The notes under the pieces were generated by a model, which saw only the letters and a program-made list of their open reading frames with translations, ran no database searches and had not been told where the DNA came from. Shown piece by piece: positions 52,742 to 60,136 of a stretch of DNA of 64,000 bases. Each line of letters opens with the position of its first letter. Positions within the stretch are counted from its first letter, which is position 1. A program made the position numbers and the translations under genes. Origin of the DNA: CADEFF01 sp964569315 (lineage in GTDB: Bacteria > Pseudomonadota > Alphaproteobacteria > Dongiales > Dongiaceae); NCBI GenBank assembly GCA_964569315.1, contig CAZMUZ010000006.1, forward strand, positions 1 through 64,000, given 5' to 3'.

Positions 52742-54085
52742 TCAGCGCGGTTTCGCCCGACCTCGCCGCAGCCCATCGAACCATCGCATCGGCTGATCGA
52801 TCGGGTCGTCCGGGAAAGCCGCACGAAAGGCATCCGCCAGGTCCCGGTCATAGCGATGGCGGAATCGCGCATAGGGGCGCGGCATCCAGCGCGCCACCTT
52901 CCATCCGGTGTTGATCTGCCGGAAATGCCGATAGAAAAGGTCGCGCGGCTGCCGGCGCCAGGATCGCTTGCGGCGCCAGCCCTGGCGCTCTGCCGGATAG
53001 AGGTCGTGGACGCCCCACTCCACCCCGTCCGGCACAAGCCCCGGCACGGCGACCCATTTCGTGCGCAGGAGACGATGATGCCGGCCGAAGCGCCGCAGGA
53101 GGCACTGCCACAGCTCGCGATAGAGGCAGTTCAGGTGACGGACCGGCGGGCGCTCCGGCTCCGGCTCCGGCTCCGGCTCCTGTTCCGGCCCGGGCCGCTC
53201 CGCCCAGAGCCCGGGAAAGACGAGCGCCGCCTTGCCGCTTCGCTCGAGCCGGTCGAACAGCGAGGCCCCGCCGCCGATCGCGACGAGCTCGTCGATATCG
53301 CTGTTGAGGACGCCGCGCGCGGCGGCGCAATAGCGCCAGCGCGCATGGTTCAGCGCGCCCGGCTGGCAATAGAAGGAATCCTGGATGTTGCGGGGGCCCG
53401 TCCCCGGACCGAAGGGGAACGGCCAGCCGACGACGCGCGCCCGGACGAGGCCGGGGATGGCCTCGAACAGCCGCGTGAGCGCGCCCGGCTCGTATGCGGT
53501 CGATCCGTTGTCGTAGAAGAGGACGGCATCCGCGCCATGAACCCGGACGTTGAAGGACACCCAGTCGCGGATCCAGTCGAGCGGATTGTCCCTGGAAAGG
53601 GTGACGAGGACGCGGCGTCCGGCAAAATCGGCGACGCCCGAGGGGCGCACTGGAACCTCGACCCGGCGGCCGGCGAATTCCATGACCAGGGGCGCCTCCG
53701 GCGGCAGGTCCCGAGCCTCGATCCGGAACCGGCAGCTCGGCTGGAAATGCGTCCGCGGCGGCTCGTAGCGCCATGCCAGGGGCCGGTCCGATGCCGTGCT
53801 GCGGAACACGGCCTGCATCATCGGCGCCTCGCAATTCAGCAGCGGCGGGCCGAGGCCGACGATCGCGGCCCCGTCCGGCGACCGGAACAGGTCGTAGAAC
53901 AGCGTGTCATAGTCGAACAGGGCCTCGTAGTCGGCGCTGCGATCCGCGGGCCGGCGCGGCGGGTCCCGGCGAAGGCCGAACGCCGAGAGACGGAGCGTCG
54001 AGAGCGCCTCCTCCCCGGTCGAGGGTACCGGATCCCGTCGGGGGGCGAGGCGCCCCGCCGGGGCCGGGTAGCGAATTAAAGTCAT
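52742..54085 (-). CDS. Glycosyltransferase family 92/DUF23-like protein
   Basis: A 447-residue protein. The GT92-like core is LDWIRDWVSFNVRVHGADAV, LFYDNGSTAYEP and GVLNSDIDELVAIGGGASLF with a DxD-type Asp pair. A poly-(Glu-Pro) stretch around residues 295-303 comes from a GGCTCC repeat. The C-terminal region GRHHRLLRTKWVAVPGLVPD and RHFRQINTGWKVARWM is typical of this group in alphaproteobacteria. The N-terminal 130 residues are a separate beta-rich domain. First in the three-gene sugar-transfer block divergent from ctrA. Confidence 0.78.
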   Translation of the reverse strand: MTLIRYPAPAGRLAPRRDPVPSTGEEALSTLRLSAFGLRRDPPRRPADRSADYEALFDYDTLFYDLFRSPDGAAIVGLGPPLLNCEAPMMQAVFRSTASDRPLAWRYEPPRTHFQPSCRFRIEARDLPPEAPLVMEFAGRRVEVPVRPSGVADFAGRRVLVTLSRDNPLDWIRDWVSFNVRVHGADAVLFYDNGSTAYEPGALTRLFEAIPGLVRARVVGWPFPFGPGTGPRNIQDSFYCQPGALNHARWRYCAAARGVLNSDIDELVAIGGGASLFDRLERSGKAALVFPGLWAERPGPEQEPEPEPEPERPPVRHLNCLYRELWQCLLRRFGRHHRLLRTKWVAVPGLVPDGVEWGVHDLYPAERQGWRRKRSWRRQPRDLFYRHFRQINTGWKVARWMPRPYARFRHRYDRDLADAFRAAFPDDPIDQPMRWFDGLRRGRAKPR

Positions 54086-54130
54086 TTGTGAGCTGCCCGA
54101 CCCCGGTCGATAAGCCGTTGGCGGTGTTTT

Positions 54131-54159
54131 TTGACAAGATGGATGAACGGAAATTTATC
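54131..54159 (+). promoter_or_regulatory. Candidate sigma-70 promoter in the AT-rich ctrA upstream region
   Basis: TTGACA (54131-54136), 17 bases, TTTATC (54154-54159). The -35 is perfect, the -10 weak. The 54100-54320 stretch is markedly AT-richer than its surroundings and has several TTAA words (54259, 54280, 54290) but none at N7 spacing. An ATG-initiated 28-codon frame (54139-54225) overlaps it; I cannot support it as a gene. Confidence 0.3.
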
Positions 54160-54320
54160 AATCTTATTCATGCGTTACCAAGCTTACCTCAGCAAATACC
54201 TGCCAAACCATTCGGAAAGGATTGAAAATTTGCCTGTCCCTGACTTTTAGGAATTGTTAATAATCTCGTTGCATCGTGGTTAAAGAGTTAACCGGGCCAT
54301 AAGACGACAGAGGCTTGTCC

Positions 54321-55040
54321 ATGCGCGTTTTGTTGATCGAAGACGATACTACGATCGCCCAGTCGGTTCAGCTCATGCTGAAGTCCGAAGGCTTCGTGGT
54401 CGATGCGACCGACATGGGGGAAGACGGGCTCGAGATCGGGAAGCTTTACGACTACGACATCATTCTTCTGGATCTGATGCTCCCCGATATCGAAGGCTAT
54501 GAGGTGCTGCGCCGGTTGCGCGCGGCGCGCGTCAACACCCCGATCCTGATCCTGTCCGGCCTCGGCGAGCTGGACAACAAGATCAAGGGTCTCGGCTTCG
54601 GGGCCGACGACTATCTGACGAAGCCCTTCGACAAGCGGGAGCTGATCGCGCGTATCCAGGCGATCGTCCGCCGTTCGCGGGGCCACAGCGACTCCGTGAT
54701 CCAGACCGGCAAGCTCAAGGTCAATCTCGACACCCGCACGGTCGAGGTCGAGGGCCAGCCGCTCCATCTGACCGGCAAGGAATACGGCATCCTGGAGCTG
54801 CTTTCGCTCCGCAAGGGCACCACGCTCACCAAGGAGATGTTCCTCAATCATCTCTATGGCGGCATGGACGAGCCCGAGCTCAAGATCATCGACGTCTTCG
54901 TCTGCAAGCTGCGCAAGAAGCTGGGCGCGGCGACCGGCGGCGACAACTACATCGAGACGGTATGGGGCCGCGGCTACGTGCTCCGCGATCCGGTCGAGGC
55001 CGCGGGCGAAATGCCCCGCCGGAGCGCCGTCAACGCCTGA
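54321..55040 (+). CDS. ctrA: Cell-cycle response regulator CtrA
   Basis: A 239-residue OmpR-family regulator. The receiver has phospho-acceptor D51 ([18 protein letters not shown]), acidic LIEDD at the start and Lys in [12 protein letters not shown]. The linker [20 protein letters not shown] and the winged-helix stretch [54 protein letters not shown] are diagnostic of CtrA rather than other OmpR regulators. The protein ends [11 protein letters not shown] and lacks the terminal Ala-Ala that feeds Caulobacter CtrA to ClpXP. CtrA controls flagellar class II genes and the cell cycle; it stands next to the chemotaxis/chpT operon. Confidence 0.95.
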   Translation: MRVLLIEDDTTIAQSVQLMLKSEGFVVDATDMGEDGLEIGKLYDYDIILLDLMLPDIEGYEVLRRLRAARVNTPILILSGLGELDNKIKGLGFGADDYLTKPFDKRELIARIQAIVRRSRGHSDSVIQTGKLKVNLDTRTVEVEGQPLHLTGKEYGILELLSLRKGTTLTKEMFLNHLYGGMDEPELKIIDVFVCKLRKKLGAATGGDNYIETVWGRGYVLRDPVEAAGEMPRRSAVNA

Positions 55041-55093
55041 TCGAGCGGTCGCGGCGTCGGGCCCAGCCCCTTCGCCGGCCGGCATCGAAAGAA

Positions 55094-55125
55094 GCGGCAC
55101 CCCGAACGGGTGCCGCCTTTTTTTT
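55094..55125 (+). terminator. Rho-independent terminator of ctrA
   Basis: Perfect 9-bp stem GCGGCACCC (55094-55102) with GGGTGCCGC (55108-55116), loop CGAAC, followed by C and T8 (55118-55125). It stands 54 bases after the ctrA stop and also separates ctrA from the convergent cheR gene. Confidence 0.92.
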
Positions 55126-55162
55126 GGCCTTGGTTCGTCCGCAGGGTCGCGGTCGATCCGGA

Positions 55163-56005
55163 TCAACCCACCGCCGCGATGGCGGCCGGGGCCGAAGCCA
55201 CGGGGGCGTAAACCGCCCGCTGGCCGTCGATCGGCTGCAACCGGTCGGTGACGCCCAGCACGGTTTCGGCACCGCCCAGGAAGAGGAATCCGTCGGGCGC
55301 CATCTGGCGGGCGATCCCGTCCAGCACCTTCGAGCGCGTCTCGTGGTCGAGATACATGAGGACGTTGCGGCAAAGCACCAGATCGAAGCGCCCGAGCGAC
55401 GAGGGGTCGTCCAGCAGGTTGAATTCGCGATACTGGACCATTCCGCGAAGCTGCTCGTTGATCTGCCAGCGGTCGCCCATCTGGCGGAAATGCTTGACGA
55501 GGCGCGCGATCGGCAGGCCGCGCTGCACCTCGAACTGCGAGTAGGTGCCCTCGATGGCGCGGGCCAGCATCTCGCCGCTGAGGTCGGACGCCACGATCTC
55601 GACATTCCAGCCCGCGAGCGCCTCGGCGATATCGGTCAGCAGGATGGCGACGGAATAGGGTTCCTGCCCGCTCGAGCAGGCGGCGCTCCAGATGCGGATC
55701 TTGCGGTTCGCCGCCCGGTTCTTCAAAAGCGTCGGCAGGATGAAATCCCTGATCTGGTCGAAGGGGCGCCCGTCGCGGAAGAAGAAGGTCTCGTTCGTCG
55801 TCATCGCCTGGACGATGTCGCGCACGAGGGCCGTATCGGCGCCGACCCTCAGGGCCTTGGCGAGATCGTCGAAGGTCGCGAGCTTCCACTTGCGCGCGAC
55901 GGGGAGGAGGCGGCTTTCGAGCAGATAGGCCTTGTCGGCCATCAGCACGAGACCCGATTGCTCCCGGAGCAGCTTGCAGATCATGTCGAAATCGGCGCGG
56001 TTCAT
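55163..56005 (-). CDS. cheR: Chemotaxis protein methyltransferase CheR
   Basis: A 280-residue SAM-dependent methyltransferase: N-terminal helical CheR-N domain (FDMICKLLREQSGLVLMADK), TNETFFFRDGRPFDQIRDFI, the SAM loop IRIWSAACSSGQEPYSVAIL, RFDLVLCRNVLMYLDHETRS and the C-terminal DGFLFLGGAETVLGVTDRL. CheR methylates Glu residues of chemoreceptors. No CheB methylesterase or receptor gene is in the window. Last gene of the chpT-cheA-cheW-cheY-cheR set. Confidence 0.95.
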   Translation of the reverse strand: MNRADFDMICKLLREQSGLVLMADKAYLLESRLLPVARKWKLATFDDLAKALRVGADTALVRDIVQAMTTNETFFFRDGRPFDQIRDFILPTLLKNRAANRKIRIWSAACSSGQEPYSVAILLTDIAEALAGWNVEIVASDLSGEMLARAIEGTYSQFEVQRGLPIARLVKHFRQMGDRWQINEQLRGMVQYREFNLLDDPSSLGRFDLVLCRNVLMYLDHETRSKVLDGIARQMAPDGFLFLGGAETVLGVTDRLQPIDGQRAVYAPVASAPAAIAAVG

Positions 56006-56072
56006 GCGGCAATCCTCACCGGCACTCGTCGTTAAGCGTTTCTGTTCGTATCGTTCTTTGCATCGGGCGGCG

Positions 56073-56498
56073 TCAGATGAGCCCGACCTGGGAGAACTTG
56101 GATTCGAGAATCTCGCTGTCGAATGGCTTCATGATGTATTCGTTGGCTCCGGCGCCGATCGCTTCCTCGATCTGGCGCAGGCTGTTCTGGGTCGTGCAGA
56201 AGACGACGACCGGACGCTCGCCGCCCTGCATGCGGCGCAGCGCCTTCAGGAACTCGATCCCGTTCATCACCGGCATGTTCCAGTCGAGCAGGATGGCATC
56301 CGGCATGCCCTGCTTGCAGCAATCCATCGCGATCAGGCCGTTGTCGGCCTCCTCGATCTGGAAATTCAGGCTCTCCAGGATCTTCCGGGCGACCATGCGG
56401 ACCACCCTGGAATCATCCACGATCAGGCATCGCTTCGCGGCGGGCGCGGCCGGTTCGGCCGGCCAGATTCCGGCGGCGAGCGAAAGGTTCGAAGTCAT
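56073..56498 (-). CDS. cheY: CheY-like single-domain response regulator
   Basis: A 141-residue receiver with a 20-residue N-terminal extension. CLIVDDSRVVRMVARKI gives the acidic pocket, D72 is the phospho-acceptor (AILLDWNMPVMNGIEF) and KPFDSEI contains the conserved Lys. No output domain. Expected to take phosphate from CheA and bind FliM, whose N-terminal CheY-binding motif is intact here. Its ATG overlaps the cheW stop (ATGA). The alphaproteobacterial DivK/CheY-II-like proteins are similar; the chemotaxis role rests on operon context. Confidence 0.9.
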   Translation of the reverse strand: MTSNLSLAAGIWPAEPAAPAAKRCLIVDDSRVVRMVARKILESLNFQIEEADNGLIAMDCCKQGMPDAILLDWNMPVMNGIEFLKALRRMQGGERPVVVFCTTQNSLRQIEEAIGAGANEYIMKPFDSEILESKFSQVGLI

Positions 56499-56986
56499 GA
56501 GGCCTCCGCCATAACGGGATCGAGCAGCGATCCGATTTCGAGGATTACGATTGTCTTGCCGTCTGCGGTCTTGTCGTCTTCCGTCTTGTCGCCTGCCGTC
56601 TTGTCGCCGGGGCGAAGCAGACCGGCGGCCAGGGGGCGCCCGCGCGGCTCGAGCCTCGCCGACGGCCGTTCAAGCCGTTGCGGATCGACGGCCAGCACCG
56701 TATCGACGCTGTCCACGATCAGCCCATAGAGCGCGCCCTGATGGGCAACGATCAGCCCCATCCAGCCGCCCGCGGGATCGCGGTCGGGAAAGCCGAGGCA
56801 GCGGCGAAGGTCGATCGCGGTGACGATGCGGCCGCGGTGGCTGAGGGCGCCGGCGACGATCCGCGGAGCGAGCGGCACGGTGCTGAGACGCTGGGGCCCC
56901 AGCGCGTCGCGGACGTGATCGACCGCCAGCGCGAACTGCCGATCGGCGACCGACATGACAACGTGATGACGCAGGGACGGGCTCAC
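56495..56986 (-). CDS. cheW: CheW-like adaptor protein
   Basis: A 163-residue CheW domain protein read from a GTG (56986) that overlaps the cheA stop. Features: VMSVADRQFALAVDHVRDAL, VAGALSHRGRIVTAIDLRRC, LGFPDRDPAGGWMGLIVAHQ, GLIVDSVDTVLAVDPQRLER. A charged DKTAGDKTEDDKTADGKT stretch (about residues 133-150) from a 9-15 base repeat precedes the last segment. It links CheA to receptors, which are not in this window. Confidence 0.88.
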   Translation of the reverse strand: MSPSLRHHVVMSVADRQFALAVDHVRDALGPQRLSTVPLAPRIVAGALSHRGRIVTAIDLRRCLGFPDRDPAGGWMGLIVAHQGALYGLIVDSVDTVLAVDPQRLERPSARLEPRGRPLAAGLLRPGDKTAGDKTEDDKTADGKTIVILEIGSLLDPVMAEAS

Positions 56987-58635
56987 GCGACGCCCCGCAT
57001 CTGCAGCGGCCCGGGAGCCGCCGTCGCGAGGCCGCTGCCCGAGAGCGTCGCCATCGCCGCGATACCCTTGGGATCGAGCAGCATGGCGACGGTGCCGTCG
57101 CCGAGGATGGTGGCGCCGGAGAAGATCGGGATCCCGCGCAGGATCGGCGCAACCGGCTTCACCAGAAGCTCCGAAATCTCGAGCGCCCGGTCGATCAGGA
57201 GGGCAAAGCGCAGGGCGCCGATCTCGAGGATCGCGCAATGGCCTTCGGCCGCCGTCGGTTCGGCGGGACCCGCGAGGTGCAGCAGGCGCCGCAGCGACAC
57301 GGCCGGAAGCATCTCGCCGCGACAGGCAAGGTTGAGCCTGCCTTCCCGCATGACGAGCTCGGCGATGCCGGGCTGAAGCTGCAGCAGCTCGCGCGCGGCC
57401 GCCTGCGGAACCGCGAAACGCTCGCCGGCGCTGCTCACGACCAGCGTCTGCAGAATGGTGAGGGTCAGCGGGATGCGCAGCTTGAAGCGCGTCCCCTGCC
57501 CCTCCTCGGACTCGAACTGGAGCGTGCCGCCGAGCATCTCGATATTGGCCCGGACCACGTCCAGCCCCACGCCGCGACCCGAAAGATTCGTGACCGTCGT
57601 GGCGGTCGAGAAGCCCGGCTCGAGGATGAATTGCTGCATATGCCGGGCCGACATGGCCGCCAGTTGAGCGGCGGTGGCGCGGCCTTGCTCCAGGATCCGC
57701 GCCTTGATCTTCGCCAGCGGCAATCCGCGGCCATCGTCCGCGACCTCGACCACCACCATGCCGCCCTCGTGGCGCGCCTCGAGCCGGATCGTCCCGGTTT
57801 CGGGCTTGCCGGCGCGGCGGCGCTCCTCGGCCGGTTCCAGCCCATGATCGGCGGCGTTGCGGATCATATGGGCGAGCGGGTCCCTGATCAGCGCGAGCAG
57901 CTCGCGATCGAGCTCGGTCTCCCCGCCCCTGAGATCGAGCGCGATCGGCTTGCCGAGCTGGCGCGCCAGATCGCGCACCAGGCGCGGAAACGGGGCCCAG
58001 CCCTGACCGATCGGCTGCATCCGGGTTTTCATCACCGCGTCCTGCAGGTCGGACGCGACCTGGCTCAGGCGCCTGACCGGTCCCGCGAAGACGCTGTCCT
58101 CGTCCGCCTTCAGCAGCTCGAGCGCCTGGTTGCGCGCGAGGATGAGCTCGCCCGCCAGCGTCATCAGCCGGTCCAGCCGGTCGAGATCGACGCGGATCGA
58201 GCGCTCCGCCGCAACCCTGTCGCTGCTTTCTCTCGCATCCGGCGCCGGCATCGCCGGCATCTCGTCGGAGGTTTCGTTCAACTGCGCGATCAGCTCGTCG
58301 TCCGCGCCCGGCGGCTCGACCCCGGCGGTTTCCAGCGCGCCCAGAATCCAGCGGATGCGGTCGAGCGACTGCAGGATGAGGGAGACGGTCGCCGGCGTCG
58401 GCGCCTCGGTGCCGTTGCGCACCCGGCTCAGCCGCTCTTCCGCGGCATGGGCGATGCGCTCGAGCCGCGTCAGCCCCACGAAGCCGCAGGTGCCCTTCAA
58501 GGTGTGCAGCACGCGGAAAATCTTGGCGAGCAGCGCCGGATCCTCCGGCGCATGCTCCAGCCGGATGAGGTCGAGGTCGAGGCGCGCGAGCCTTTCCGCG
58601 GTTTCGCTGAGGAATTCGCTGAGCAGTTCGTCCAT
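56983..58635 (-). CDS. cheA: Chemotaxis histidine kinase CheA, without P2 domain
   Basis: A 550-residue kinase. P1 (HPt) has VLHTLKGTCGFVGL with His44. After a short linker (about 105-145) comes P3 dimerisation (IRVDLDRLDRLMTLAGELIL), P4 ATP-binding (HMIRNAADHGLEPAEERRRA; VEVADDGRGL; GRGVGLDVVRANIEMLGGTL) and P5 CheW-like (ERFAVPQAAARELLQLQPGI). No recognisable CheY-binding P2 domain, so the protein is about 100 residues shorter than E. coli CheA. It starts 146 bases after chpT in the same direction. Confidence 0.93.
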   Translation of the reverse strand: MDELLSEFLSETAERLARLDLDLIRLEHAPEDPALLAKIFRVLHTLKGTCGFVGLTRLERIAHAAEERLSRVRNGTEAPTPATVSLILQSLDRIRWILGALETAGVEPPGADDELIAQLNETSDEMPAMPAPDARESSDRVAAERSIRVDLDRLDRLMTLAGELILARNQALELLKADEDSVFAGPVRRLSQVASDLQDAVMKTRMQPIGQGWAPFPRLVRDLARQLGKPIALDLRGGETELDRELLALIRDPLAHMIRNAADHGLEPAEERRRAGKPETGTIRLEARHEGGMVVVEVADDGRGLPLAKIKARILEQGRATAAQLAAMSARHMQQFILEPGFSTATTVTNLSGRGVGLDVVRANIEMLGGTLQFESEEGQGTRFKLRIPLTLTILQTLVVSSAGERFAVPQAAARELLQLQPGIAELVMREGRLNLACRGEMLPAVSLRRLLHLAGPAEPTAAEGHCAILEIGALRFALLIDRALEISELLVKPVAPILRGIPIFSGATILGDGTVAMLLDPKGIAAMATLSGSGLATAAPGPLQMRGVA

Positions 58636-58781
58636 CGGCTTGCCTCTGCGGCGGCGCGAACGCCGCCGTTACCCCCAAGGCAAACCGCCCCGGCGACCGG
58701 CGCGCGGCAGACCCGCGCCCGAACCCCCGAATGGTGTCCGAAACAGCCTAATAATCCGTGAAGCTCGCGGAATCCCTGGGC

Positions 58782-59411
58782 TTAGACGGCCGGAAGGCGC
58801 ATCCGGAGCATGAGCTCGCCAGGGTTCGGATGGGTCGGTTCGAGCCGCAGCCCGAAGCCCCCGGCGAGGCGGCCGGCATAGAAGGCCTGGACCGTGCGCG
58901 GGTTGAGATCGGCCGGCGGATGCACGGCCGCCAGCGCCGCGGCGATATCCTCGGGGAACCGGGCTTCCGCCCCCGAGGCCGCCACCTCGACGAGGACGCT
59001 GTTGGGCTCGCCGGTCAGGGTCACGGCGATCCGCCCGCCGCGCGGGAGCGCGTCGACTGCGAGCATCAGCATGTTGAGCAGCAGCTTGCCGCCGCCCGCC
59101 GGCAGGCCGAGACCGTCGGCGGCCGTCCATTCGAGGCGGACGCGGCCATCCTGGAAGAGGCCCTGCGCCACGGCCTGCGCCTCGGTCGGGCGCACGAGCT
59201 GGTTGCCGGCATTGCCGAAGGCGAGCCGATAGAACTGCACCAGCGCGCCCGCGCGAAGCGCGCTGCGCCGCGCAAGCGCCACGGCTTCCTCCTCGAGCTG
59301 CGGGTTTTCGGCCAGGAGCTCGAGCCCGTTGCCGACCGCGCTGATCGGCCCGACCAGATCGTGGCAAAGCCGCGAGGCGAGGAAATCCGCAACGCTCAGA
59401 TCGGTTTTCAT
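58782..59411 (-). CDS. chpT: Histidine phosphotransferase ChpT
   Basis: A 209-residue protein from the ATG at 59411, with GAGGGG 5-10 bases upstream. The DHp-like N-terminal helix carries LASRLCHDLVGPISAVGNGL (His17 as phospho-acceptor), followed by LARRSALRAGALVQFYRLAF and a degenerate ATPase-like domain (LLLNMLMLAVDALPRGGRIA). In Caulobacter ChpT passes phosphate from CckA to CtrA and CpdR. In-frame ATGs at 59522 and 59537 would add a repeat-encoded tail and are less likely. It precedes cheA in the same orientation, an arrangement that puts a cell-cycle relay protein in the chemotaxis operon. Confidence 0.9.
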   Translation of the reverse strand: MKTDLSVADFLASRLCHDLVGPISAVGNGLELLAENPQLEEEAVALARRSALRAGALVQFYRLAFGNAGNQLVRPTEAQAVAQGLFQDGRVRLEWTAADGLGLPAGGGKLLLNMLMLAVDALPRGGRIAVTLTGEPNSVLVEVAASGAEARFPEDIAAALAAVHPPADLNPRTVQAFYAGRLAGGFGLRLEPTHPNPGELMLRMRLPAV

Positions 59412-59427
59412 CGGCCCCTCGATAATG

Positions 59428-59502
59428 GCTGAACCCGCGGGAGCTGAACCCGCGGGAACTGAACCCGCGGAGGCTGGACCCGCGGAGGCTGGACCCCTGG
59501 AA
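59428..59502. repeat. 15-bp tandem repeat, five copies, upstream of chpT
   Basis: Units GCTGAACCCGCGGGA start at 59428, 59443, 59458, 59473 and 59488, with gradual changes toward GCTGGACCCGCGGAG. The array begins 17 bases from the chpT ATG and lies in its leader. In the chpT frame it would encode Ala/Gly/Ser/Pro repeats if an upstream ATG were used. Confidence 0.9.
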
Positions 59503-59617
59503 TCCGAACGGCTCTTTTCCATGGCGGCGGAATTCATCACAAGCACTCGCTTTCTGCTATCGCGACAACCAGGGGCGTCGCAAGCTGCTGCGCACGGCAC
59601 GAGGAGGGAACGCCGGC

Positions 59618-59803
59618 ATGACGAATTATCTGGTACCCGGTGCCTGGGTGCACCATCCGGACCGGCCGGATTGGGGCCTGGGTCAGATTCAGTCGGTCGT
59701 CGGCGGGCGCATCACGGTGAATTTCGAGCATGCCGGCAAGCTGTTGATCAATGCGTCGGTCGTCCGTCTGGCGTCCGCCGACCCGCCCCCGGGCCGCAAT
59801 TGA
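59618..59803 (+). CDS. DUF3553-family small protein
   Basis: A 61-residue protein starting at 59618: TNYLVPGAWVHHPDRPDWGL, GQIQSVVGGRITVNFEHAGK, LLINASVVRLASADPPPG. The VxHPxRPxWGxGQVQSVxGxRxTVxFEHAGK pattern is the DUF3553 family, widespread in alphaproteobacteria. The fold resembles small nucleic-acid-binding SH3-like domains (as at the end of UvrD-type proteins), but the function of the free-standing form is unknown. Confidence 0.82.
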   Translation: MTNYLVPGAWVHHPDRPDWGLGQIQSVVGGRITVNFEHAGKLLINASVVRLASADPPPGRN

Positions 59804-59847
59804 GCGAATCCCGGGACGCGGGCAGTGACAGATAGCGCCCTCAATCG

Positions 59848-59873
59848 TTAGCCAATCGTTACCCAAAGGTTAA
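59848..59873. promoter_or_regulatory. Phased TTA-word array (CtrA-like)
   Basis: TTAG (59848), TTAC (59859) and TTAA (59870) are spaced exactly 11 bases apart, giving two overlapping TTAN-N7-TTAN pairs. It lies in the 333-base gap between DUF3553 and the creatininase-family gene, which also holds the dispersed repeat below. No clear target gene. Confidence 0.3.
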
Positions 59874-59968
59874 TCCGGGCATTTTCCGCCGCCAACCGAC
59901 CGGTGCCGGCGGGAAATCGGCGGGAGCGCAGGCGCGGGGACCGGTTGGTGCCGCCGCCGCCCCCGCCG

Positions 59969-60093
59969 GAGCGCGTTTCCTCGAAGTCGAACCGGAACGC
60001 GCCCCGGATTCCTTGGGTCTGGTCGCATTTTTGTCGGGTCGGATTTTCTGGCGCGAACCGGGGCCCCCTTCGCGGGAAAATGCTCTAGCCTGC
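59969..60093. repeat. Dispersed palindromic repeat, copy 2 with extended flank
   Basis: 59969-60002 is the reverse complement (about four differences) of 35779-35812. The flank to 60093 ends in TTCGCGGGAAAATGCTCTAG, the type of extragenic palindrome commonly seen in alphaproteobacteria. Only two copies of the core are in the window. Confidence 0.65.
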
Positions 60094-60136
60094 CGCCCCG
60101 AATCGTCGTTCGCAGCCTTTCTAAAGTAGGATTCCC

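Noticed and set aside
53160..53200. GGCTCC repeat as a mobile or regulatory repeat
   Set aside because: It lies in frame inside the GT92-like gene and simply encodes a Glu-Pro stretch.
54139..54225. 28-codon frame in the ctrA upstream region as a gene
   Set aside because: Overlaps a candidate promoter and has no recognisable motif; kept only as an observation.
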